Positions 1-6,988 of a stretch of 45,012 nucleotides of DNA are shown here, in pieces. The position numbers and the translations under genes are program-made. The stretch covers positions 1 through 45,012 of the forward strand of contig CAXTTV010000014.1 in NCBI GenBank assembly GCA_964247295.1, given 5' to 3'. The notes beneath the pieces were generated by a model, which made no database searches, was not told the origin of the DNA, and saw only the letters and a program-made list of their open reading frames with translations. The DNA comes from CAXTTV01 sp964247295. Lineage in GTDB: Bacteria > Chloroflexota > Ktedonobacteria > Ktedonobacterales > Ktedonobacteraceae. Numbering within the stretch: position 1 is the stretch's first letter; each line of letters begins with the position of its first letter.

Positions 1-502
1 CTTCATGCTTTCCATCTTTTAGCCCCTTTGGAAAAAATCTGCAATCTTAGTGTATTATCATGGGCCTGGAGATTTTTCTTTGGAAAGATGCGCATATATG
101 TTAGTCACTCCATTTTAGTCGATCAGGTATGATTTTATGAAGAATTTCGTAGAGTGAAATGGAGCAGAGTGGAAAAGCATAAGCGCACAAGTTATTTATT
201 GTGCTTCAGGCAGCAGAAAATGCCGGGCTTGTAAGCCGGCTGAGGAAAAGTAGGGGGGATCTTGCGATCAGGTTGCGATAGATTTTTTGAAAGGATCTAC
301 TTCCTCAAGCGGCCAGAGCCACACTGCTCAAGAGGAAGGTGATGGTGCTGGTAGCCACTGGGCCACCTCCTGTTTTAGGGTATGAATAGAATTAGAACGT
401 CAATGAACTCTATCATGCACATTAACTGCTCGTCAAGGACGCTACGCTTTCTTGACACGGGAGCATCTGGGTAGGAGTCGACCCCAGAGATCCATATGTC
501 AT
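1..502. other. Gene-free left edge
   Basis: No convincing coding sequence was found on either strand. The stretch lies downstream of the minus-strand TPR gene that ends at 503. A short inverted pair GTCAAG/CTTGAC near 434-458 could form a weak hairpin. No transposase, tRNA or long repeat was recognised. Confidence 0.5.
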
Positions 503-1804
503 CTAATTTATATTTTCTACGCTTTCCCTCTGTCTGATCCAATGGCGGACCTCATCAGTTTTATGATGTTTGATCTGCTCATGTATTCGGAGGCTCTCCT
601 TCGCGTATTCAAGCGCCCTTCGGGTATGTTGAAGCGCAGCCTCGACCCGTGCCAGGCCGTAAAGGGCTCTTGCGTTGGCGTCAAACTCGTCTTTTAGGGA
701 ACAGATGAGAGACCTTTGAAAAAGTCCTTCCGCCACTTCATAATGTCCCCGCTCTAATTCAATCTCTCCCATGCCCGCCAGATCCGACGCGATATATCTC
801 CGGTAGCTGATCTCGCGGGATATGGTTAGCGACTCATCATAGCAGTTTTCCGCGAGAGTCGCCTGGCCCAGGTGCTTAGAGATCTGAGCAAGATTATAGA
901 GCACACGGCAGAGTAAGGGCCGATGATTGATCGATCGGGCCAGATGTAAAGCCTGTTGGTAATAGTCGCTGGCCTGGCCGGCGTTCCCGCGTTGGTTGGC
1001 GATCTCTCCCAGCCCATTGAGAAGGCGAAGCATATATTCTTGATGCCCTATCTCTTGAGCAGAATGTAATCCGTTGAGATAGTTGGTCTCAGCCTCAGTA
1101 TCAAGTCCTTGCATTCCAGCGACCGATCCTAAACCATTATAGATATGAATGATAAGTTCTTCCTGATTGGTCTGCTGAGCGAGGACCAAAGCCTCGTAAT
1201 AGCAATATTCAGCCTCAGTAAAGCGGTCCTGGTGATATAGGACCGTCCCCAGACTATTGAGCAATCTACTAAGGTGCCTGTTATCTCGAACATTTTGAGC
1301 GGCTTTAATGCCCATGCGAGAATATCTCTCAGCCTGTTCGTAGTTTCCATAACGGATCTCGATGGTGCTCAAGCCCTCTAAGAATGGCAGGCTCTGAACA
1401 ACAGGTTGGGCTTGTTGGGCTTGTAAGAAGCCGGACTGATAATACTGTTTCGCCTGGTCGTGCTTCCCATGTCGCTCCGCGATCTCCCCCAGGTGGTAGA
1501 GTAGACGGATCTCGCCCGGTCGATCCATTAACTCCTGGGCAAAGTGAAATGCATAGAGCAGATAGTGTTCCGCATGCTCATACCAGCCGCGTACTAACCA
1601 GAAGGGCAGGAGGGAAAACACGAACCGCACAAAAACCGCTTTTTGATCCTGTCGGATGGCAATATCGAGGGCAGCTTGAACAATGCCATATTCTTCTTCA
1701 ATCTGTCCATAAGCCTCTGTGTGTTTTTCAAGCCAGGAGACGGTATCCTCCAGAAGCCCCTGTCCCTTTTTTTTCTGCACGTCGTTTTGATCATCCATGC
1801 TCAT
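503..1804 (-). CDS. TPR-repeat protein, detached C-terminal half of an XRE-NB-ARC-TPR regulator
   Basis: This 433-residue protein is almost entirely tetratricopeptide repeats, with recurrent GNYEQAERY-like and YYQQALHLA-like helices. It matches the second half of the neighbouring 850-residue STAND proteins, starting at the junction segment SWLEKHTEAYGQIEEEY that follows their winged-helix region. It has no HTH or ATPase domain. An upstream TTG start at 1831 is possible, but the ATG at 1804 (or the one at 1798) sits just after an AGGAAAG ribosome-binding site and is preferred. The HTH/NB-ARC half lies upstream on the same strand (2320-3312), with 515 bp between. It is either a broken gene still carrying a start signal or an evolved two-protein version. 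TPR arrays bind peptides or proteins, so a sensor role is inferred only. Confidence 0.75.
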   Translation of the reverse strand: MSMDDQNDVQKKKGQGLLEDTVSWLEKHTEAYGQIEEEYGIVQAALDIAIRQDQKAVFVRFVFSLLPFWLVRGWYEHAEHYLLYAFHFAQELMDRPGEIRLLYHLGEIAERHGKHDQAKQYYQSGFLQAQQAQPVVQSLPFLEGLSTIEIRYGNYEQAERYSRMGIKAAQNVRDNRHLSRLLNSLGTVLYHQDRFTEAEYCYYEALVLAQQTNQEELIIHIYNGLGSVAGMQGLDTEAETNYLNGLHSAQEIGHQEYMLRLLNGLGEIANQRGNAGQASDYYQQALHLARSINHRPLLCRVLYNLAQISKHLGQATLAENCYDESLTISREISYRRYIASDLAGMGEIELERGHYEVAEGLFQRSLICSLKDEFDANARALYGLARVEAALQHTRRALEYAKESLRIHEQIKHHKTDEVRHWIRQRESVENIN

Positions 1805-2010
1805 ACAACTTTCCTGATAGAATGGCCTCAATGTAAGATGTGGGCTCTTACGATTGTTGGGTTTACCTATAAACTATAATTGTACCAAGTTTGCCGGACT
1901 GTTCTTTAATTGTACTGGAAACAACCTGTGTTTCTCAAGTAGCTTTTCTGTCCGGAAAAAGCGTCTGGTCACAAATTTTATCAATTTTGAGCTCAAATTT
2001 GGGGAAAGTT

Positions 2011-2154
2011 ATGGACGGGAAGGAATTTTATGATAAGTATCATATATATAGCTGTTTAGTACCTGCTATAGTAGTTTTGGGTATACCTATTAGATTAAAT
2101 TCATTTTCTACAGGAATACGAACAATTTATAGAGTAATGCATCTAGTTTTATAG
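2011..2154 (+). CDS. Possible 47-residue hydrophobic small protein
   Basis: The ATG is preceded by GGGGAAAG with only three bases of spacing. The predicted product starts MDGKEFYDKYHIY, then has a hydrophobic stretch (LVPAIVVLGIPI) that could be one membrane segment, and ends HLVL. It has no recognised family and could be the 5' remnant of a longer membrane protein. It occupies the DNA that replaced the winged-helix part of the split regulator. Low confidence: the length is within chance expectation for AT-rich DNA. Confidence 0.2.
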   Translation: MDGKEFYDKYHIYSCLVPAIVVLGIPIRLNSFSTGIRTIYRVMHLVL

Positions 2155-2262
2155 ACTATTCATCTTTCTGCTATAAGGGTATAGAAAAAGGTAATAATGC
2201 ATTTTCATCTGAAAATTGTCTATTTCTCATTTTATGAAAGCAGCTTCTGGATCGACGCGTGG

Positions 2263-2290
2263 CGGGCATCATATCAGGATATAATGCCCG
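2263..2290 (-). terminator. Hairpin downstream of the HTH-NB-ARC gene
   Basis: The arms CGGGCATCATATC and GATATAATGCCCG pair over 13 bp with one G-T wobble and a two-base loop. The hairpin begins 30 bp beyond the stop of the minus-strand gene at 2320. No T-run follows on the minus strand, so it may be a weak or factor-assisted terminator, or a processing hairpin. Confidence 0.45.
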
Positions 2291-2319
2291 GCGATTCTTC
2301 ATGTAAAACATCTTCTCTG

Positions 2320-3312
2320 TCAAACTGTAAAAAGTTCTGGCTCTGGTCGCAAGGCAGATAATTGAGGTTCGATAAAAAGCCCACGACGCGAAAACTGGTC
2401 AAGCCTGGCTTGCAGGAGATCCATCTGTTGTGGAGAGTCATAGGAGGAGAGATGTTTGCCAATGAGTGTGAGGGCTAAGGGAAGGGTTCCCACTTCCCGC
2501 ACCGTCTGCTCGATGGCTTTGGGTTTCTGTTTCGCGAAATGAGGAAGAAAAGAGGCTAAGAGTGCCTTCCCCTGGTCCATCTTCAATTCGGGAATATGTG
2601 TGGTATAGCGCAGGCTGAGCCGGGTTGCTAAGTCGGTGAAGCGGGTTGTAACCAGATGTGCGCATTGCGCGCCCCCAATCTGGAGGGCCAGAGCATCCTC
2701 GACTTGCCAGACATCGTCAAGCACTAACAGAAATCGACGTGAACCGATGTGTGAACGCAGACTTTTTGCCAGAGAAGAGAGATTATAGTGTTCTTTAAGC
2801 TCTTCTGCTGGAAGCTGTAAGAGGTTTCCCCAACGCGAGAGATGCTCGAAAGGACGAGAATGGGAGCCGGGACTGGCCCAGAGAATACCATCGGGGAAAC
2901 GCTGCTGAACCTCTGGCGTTTGAATCAGAGTTAGTAGCAGCGCGGTTTTGCCAACTCCTGCTACCCCATGAAGCGTGAGGGGAGGAGTAATCTTTCTGGT
3001 GCACAATTGTGTTGTTAACAAGCTCACAAGGGAATTGCGTCCCACCAGTCCCGATGGCGGTAGATTTTGAAAGGGTATAAAGGGATCGTAGAAGAATGAT
3101 TTTTTCGGGCTGGTTTTCATAAGCAATCCCAGCGCCTGAATATCTTTCCCGAATAAGGCGCAGAGCTTTTCGCGGAAGTGGGGGGAAGGCAGGAGGACGC
3201 CACGTTCCCATTGACTGATAGAGATGGAACTTGTTCCAAGAAGTTCAGCAAGGTGGGATTGTGACCAGCCACGTTGTTCTCGCTCATAACGCAAAAGAGT
3301 TTTTTGAGTCAT
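2320..3312 (-). CDS. XRE helix-turn-helix/NB-ARC ATPase protein, truncated STAND regulator
   Basis: The 330-residue product has an XRE-type HTH at residues 5-60 (GWSQSHLAELLGTSSISISQ), then an NB-ARC domain. The domain carries a P-loop at about 116-124 (GVAGVGKTA), Walker B LLVLDDVW near 200, and a GTLPLALTLIG motif. It stops after the sequence aligned with PQS in the paralogues, with a novel 15-residue tail, so the winged helix and TPRs are missing. The start is well supported: AAGGAG lies nine bases before the ATG, in a leader nearly identical to that of the paralogue starting at 9556. The likely partner or lost half is the TPR protein at 503-1804. The protein might still bind DNA and ATP without its sensor, or be a decaying copy. 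Confidence 0.8.
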   Translation of the reverse strand: MTQKTLLRYEREQRGWSQSHLAELLGTSSISISQWERGVLLPSPHFREKLCALFGKDIQALGLLMKTSPKKSFFYDPFIPFQNLPPSGLVGRNSLVSLLTTQLCTRKITPPLTLHGVAGVGKTALLLTLIQTPEVQQRFPDGILWASPGSHSRPFEHLSRWGNLLQLPAEELKEHYNLSSLAKSLRSHIGSRRFLLVLDDVWQVEDALALQIGGAQCAHLVTTRFTDLATRLSLRYTTHIPELKMDQGKALLASFLPHFAKQKPKAIEQTVREVGTLPLALTLIGKHLSSYDSPQQMDLLQARLDQFSRRGLFIEPQLSALRPEPELFTV

Positions 3313-3811
3313 TGAAACAATCTCCTTGTTTCCCTGTCTATGTATCTTAATGGTAGACCATGTGCTTTCAACATTATCGTGTGTAGCTAAAAACTACATC
3401 ACTCTTTTTACGATGTTCCCGACCTTTTGCTCCATATTTACCTAATAGTCATGGTTACATAGTATGTGTGAACATTTAATTTGTAAAGAAATCTCTAAAT
3501 GATAGCTCTATAACAAGCTTTTGGGGAGATGGTGGATTTTGGGTCTGACGAAGGCGATCTTTCGTATCGTAAGTAGGTTTTGGCGTTTAAAAAAGAAAGA
3601 ACAATGGTCTATAGTAGTTCCTCAGTACTACATCTTCTATCATAAGAAGTAGATATCTCTCTATACAGGGTATAATAGCGTTAAGATGTTTTTTAAAACA
3701 CTCTGAAATACTTCGTCTTTTTTGTTTATCAAAGGTTTCATTTCTTTTCTTAGATAGAAAAAATGTCATAAAGTTTCAGGGGTATTTCAGGATCTCTATA
3801 AGGATGAGTTT
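3313..3811. other. Divergent intergenic region, probable promoters both ways
   Basis: About 500 bp separate the minus-strand HTH-NB-ARC gene from the plus-strand exporter operon. The DNA is AT-rich and must hold both promoters, but no clear -35/-10 pair could be assigned. No precursor-peptide gene with a double-glycine leader was found here, although it would be a natural place for one. Confidence 0.4.
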
Positions 3812-4393
3812 GTGGCTACATCACAACGTCAAATATTTCGCCAGAAGGCGATTGAGCAACATCGGCTACGCCAGGAGCGGGATGTGCTTCCACCCTGGAC
3901 GCGTCCACGGGTCGCCGTTTTTTTGTGGATTCTGATTGGGTTGTTGATTGGCACCTGTATTCTACTCTGGTCGGTTCGTGTTCCTACATTGGTGACTGTG
4001 AATGGTGTGGTAACACAGATGCCGGAGAAGCGAGGAACGCTTCTCACTGGTGATGTTGTCGCTGTTATTTTACTTACGCCGGCGCAACGTTCCCTACTGC
4101 ACTCCAACCTTCCTGTTACCATTCGTTTAATTACGTCGGGTGTGACGATGCATCAATCGTTGACGTTTGTGGAGTCCAGGATGCTTGGGCCAGACGCGAT
4201 TCGTGACCGTTATCATCTGCAAGGAAACCAGACACAACTACTTTCAGGCCCTCAGATAATCGCATTGGTGCGGCTGGGGGCATCTCAGGAAGCGCCCGAA
4301 CTGGTAGGTAGCGTGTGTCAGGCAGATGTTCAGGTGGGATCGCGCCGCGTCCTTTCCCTGATCCCACTTCTTGGAAATTTCTTCCCCGAGTAA
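3812..4393 (+). CDS. Small membrane-anchored HlyD-like accessory protein of the C39 exporter
   Basis: This 193-residue protein has a basic N-terminus, one membrane helix at about 34-55 (VAVFLWILIGLLIGTCILLW) and an external domain beginning VRVPTLVTVNGVV. That layout resembles the start of HlyD-type membrane-fusion proteins (TM followed by a beta/biotinyl-like segment). The usual family length is 300-450 residues, and the long coiled coil is absent. Start GTG, preceded by AAGGATG. The stop is 15 bp before the exporter gene, so the two are almost certainly co-transcribed. The inferred role is assisting export or anchoring the transporter. It could instead be an unrelated single-pass protein, since similarity to HlyD was judged by eye only. 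Confidence 0.6.
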   Translation: MATSQRQIFRQKAIEQHRLRQERDVLPPWTRPRVAVFLWILIGLLIGTCILLWSVRVPTLVTVNGVVTQMPEKRGTLLTGDVVAVILLTPAQRSLLHSNLPVTIRLITSGVTMHQSLTFVESRMLGPDAIRDRYHLQGNQTQLLSGPQIIALVRLGASQEAPELVGSVCQADVQVGSRRVLSLIPLLGNFFPE

Positions 4394-4408
4394 AACAGGG
4401 TTAAAAAT

Positions 4409-6934
4409 ATGATACATGAAAAAAAAGTACATCTTCAGGAGCTGAACGAGGCGTCTGAGGGCCAGTCTTTAGAACAAGCGTCTCCAATGCCGATAAAAGG
4501 GCAAAGCAGCACACCGTCCAACGAAGCTTCGCGTGAGCATGACGATCCAGAATGGCTTTTCCGACCGGCTTATGCGTTACCCCATCGTTTCCAGGAATCT
4601 AAGAGCGGTCACGGGCTTTCGAAATACGGGTTTGTATCAACAAGTTCGGTGCCCGTTGTCTCCATACAAAAGACGCAGCCTTTGCAACCTGAGGAGCAGA
4701 AGCCCCAGAGCCCCTCGACAGGTGAGGGTGCGAAAGAGGCTCCGGCTCCAGTGGCGCACCGTCGCTCGCTGTGGTCCAGGGTGAGCCGCAAACGTGTACC
4801 TGAGCTGCGACAGGTAACGGCAACGGAATGTGGGGCCGCCAGTCTGGCGATGGTGCTATCCTACTATGGTCGGCCTACTACCATCTCCGAAATTCGTGAG
4901 CGGGTTGGGATTGGACGCGACGGGATGTCCGCGCTGGCCGTGGTCAAAGCCGCGCGTCAGTACGGTTTACGTGTACGTGCGGTCTCACTCCAGGAGTCGG
5001 ATCTGCGGGCCGTCCCTCTTCCAGCGATCGTCCATTGGGAATTTAACCATTATGTGGTTGTGGAGGGCTGGTCCCCTCAACGTGTGGATATCGTTGATCC
5101 CGCGCAGGGACGCCGCCGGCTTACCGCCCAAGAGTTTGATGAGAGCTTTACTGGCGTCGTTTTGATTCTGGAGCCGGGTGCTCACTTTGATAAAACTGCG
5201 GTGGCTCCGCAGGTCTCTTTTAGCCGCTACCTGCGCTCTCTGCTCCGGTCCCATGGCCTTTTGACGCAGATATTGAGTGCCTCTCTGCTGTTGCAGATGT
5301 TTGGTCTGGTCAGCCCGTTCCTCACACAGACCATCGTCGATCAGGTTTTGCCGGGGCGCTCGGTGGATCTGCTCCGGGTATTGGGTCTGGGAATGCTTTT
5401 TTTGCTGCTGGGCCAGGGCGTGACCATGCTGTTACGCTCCTCTCTCTTAATTGTCCTTCAGACACGCCTGGATGCCCAGATGCGGCAGAACTTTTTCGAG
5501 CATCTTCTGAGCCTGCCCTATCGTTTCTTCCAGTTGCGCTTTAGTGGAGACCTGCTCGCGCGTATCAGTAGCCATAACGCTGTCCGTGATTTGCTTACTG
5601 ACCAGCTTATATCCACAATGCTGGATGGCAGTACCGTGCTGGTCTATCTGATGATTTTGCTCTCGCGCTCCCTATTGACCAGCATGGTGGCGTTGGGGAT
5701 TGGCCTGGTGCAGATTAGTGTCTTGTTTGTGACCGGCCCGATCGTGCGCCGGCAGACCCGACAACTTCTGATCGCCCAGGGTAAAACTCAAAGCTATCTG
5801 AACGAAGCGCTTTCCAGTATCGCAACCCTTAAGGCAGCGGGAGCCGAGCCCCGCGCCCTGAATAAATGGACCAACTATTTTTTTGATGAGCAGCATATTT
5901 CGGTAAAAGCAGCCTCGATCGCTGCGGTTACCACGATGATTATGGGGATGCTGCGTTTGGGAGCGCCTCTGCTGTTACTATGGGTAGGCGCGTGGCAGGT
6001 GATCCAGGGCTCGATCTCGTTGGGTACAATGCTCTCGCTAAACGCACTTGCCAGTGCCTTTCTGGTTCCACTAAGCTCGCTGGCTACAACGGGACAGCAG
6101 GTGCAGCAGGTGCGGGCACACTTTGAGCGGATCGCCGATGTGCTGGGAGCTGAGTCGGAACAAGATCTAGGGCAGGTGCAGGAGCCACCCCAGCTATCAG
6201 GTCGGATAGAGATGGAGGATGTCAGGTTCCAGTATGATCCACAGGCCCCGTTGATTGTGCGAGATATCTCGCTTACCATTAAGCCGGGGCAGAAAGTTGC
6301 TCTGGTAGGCAAGACGGGATCTGGAAAAAGCACCCTTGGGAAAATGCTGATCGGCTTGATTACTCCGACCCAGGGCGCTATTCGTTATGATGGTATCCCA
6401 TTGAATACCTTGAATTATCATGAGGTGCGCAGGCAATTTGGGGTTGTTATGCAAGAAGCCGCGATTTTCAGTGGCTCCATTCGTGAGAATATCGCTTTTA
6501 ATAAGCCCGATATGGGATTGGAGCAAGTGGTGATCTCCGCGAAGAAGGCGGGCCTCCATGAAGATATCCTCAAGATGCCGATGGGCTATGAGACGATGGT
6601 CTCAGAAGCGGGAAGCGCTCTCTCGGGTGGACAGCGACAGCGGTTGGCCCTGGCGCGGGCGCTGGCTCCTGAGCCGGTGATCTTGCTTCTAGATGAGGCC
6701 ACAAGCAGCCTGGATGTCGTCACTGAGCAGTATGTGGACCGCCAGCTCAACCAGCTTTCTTGCACGCGGATCGTTATAGCTCACCGATTAAGTACAATTC
6801 AGAACGCCGATGTGATCCTGGTGCTGGATCAGGGGAAGATCGTCGAGCGGGGCACGCATAATGAGCTGCTGCGTCAGGGAGGGTTCTATGCCCGCCTGAT
6901 CCGGGCTCAGATGCAAGCCAACGTTGTAATGTAA
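4409..6934 (+). CDS. C39-peptidase-containing ABC exporter (bacteriocin/peptide processing type)
   Basis: This 841-residue fused transporter removes a leader peptide at a double-glycine-type site and exports the cargo using ATP. Domains in order are an unusual low-complexity N-terminal extension (1-125) and a C39 peptidase at about 132-255. All three catalytic elements are visible there: C141 in TECGAASLAMVL, H214 in FNHYVVVEG and D230 in VDIVDPAQG. A six-helix membrane domain follows (about 270-590), then an ABC ATPase with Walker A GKTGSGKST near 634, signature LSGGQRQRLALARAL near 738, Walker B VILLLDEATSSLD and H-loop IVIAHRLSTI. Typical members are about 700-730 residues, so the extension is extra. 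It is the second gene of the operon starting at 3812. No cargo gene was recognised nearby. Its setting inside a regulator array suggests signal-peptide export. Confidence 0.93.
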   Translation: MIHEKKVHLQELNEASEGQSLEQASPMPIKGQSSTPSNEASREHDDPEWLFRPAYALPHRFQESKSGHGLSKYGFVSTSSVPVVSIQKTQPLQPEEQKPQSPSTGEGAKEAPAPVAHRRSLWSRVSRKRVPELRQVTATECGAASLAMVLSYYGRPTTISEIRERVGIGRDGMSALAVVKAARQYGLRVRAVSLQESDLRAVPLPAIVHWEFNHYVVVEGWSPQRVDIVDPAQGRRRLTAQEFDESFTGVVLILEPGAHFDKTAVAPQVSFSRYLRSLLRSHGLLTQILSASLLLQMFGLVSPFLTQTIVDQVLPGRSVDLLRVLGLGMLFLLLGQGVTMLLRSSLLIVLQTRLDAQMRQNFFEHLLSLPYRFFQLRFSGDLLARISSHNAVRDLLTDQLISTMLDGSTVLVYLMILLSRSLLTSMVALGIGLVQISVLFVTGPIVRRQTRQLLIAQGKTQSYLNEALSSIATLKAAGAEPRALNKWTNYFFDEQHISVKAASIAAVTTMIMGMLRLGAPLLLLWVGAWQVIQGSISLGTMLSLNALASAFLVPLSSLATTGQQVQQVRAHFERIADVLGAESEQDLGQVQEPPQLSGRIEMEDVRFQYDPQAPLIVRDISLTIKPGQKVALVGKTGSGKSTLGKMLIGLITPTQGAIRYDGIPLNTLNYHEVRRQFGVVMQEAAIFSGSIRENIAFNKPDMGLEQVVISAKKAGLHEDILKMPMGYETMVSEAGSALSGGQRQRLALARALAPEPVILLLDEATSSLDVVTEQYVDRQLNQLSCTRIVIAHRLSTIQNADVILVLDQGKIVERGTHNELLRQGGFYARLIRAQMQANVVM

Positions 6935-6948
6935 GCATTTTGTGACTC

Positions 6949-6979
6949 TGTGGAAGGATCAAAAACTGATCCTTCCACA
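6949..6979. terminator. Bidirectional hairpin terminator
   Basis: The arms TGTGGAAGGATCA and TGATCCTTCCACA are perfectly complementary over 13 bp with a five-base AAAAC loop. It lies exactly between the convergent exporter gene (stop 6934) and the minus-strand STAND gene (stop 6989), so it probably ends transcription from both sides. Confidence 0.8.
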
Positions 6980-6988
6980 AGGGGTATT

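Larger units (their letters stand above)
1832..2319. other. AT-rich gap between the two halves of a split STAND gene
   Basis: In the full-length paralogues this position encodes about 120 residues of winged-helix/linker sequence, including the conserved EHHPSLPPEQ segment. No trace of that sequence was recognised here on either strand. The DNA is much more AT-rich than its neighbours. It holds one small possible gene (2011-2154) and a hairpin (2263-2290). A TACAAT/TATAGT-rich stretch around 1870-1890 on the minus strand could drive the TPR half. Confidence 0.5.

Noticed and set aside
3529..3580. 15-codon frame (MVDFGSDEGDLSYRK) as a possible signal peptide for the exporter
   Set aside because: No double-glycine leader and far too short for a C39 substrate; chance occurrence is likely.
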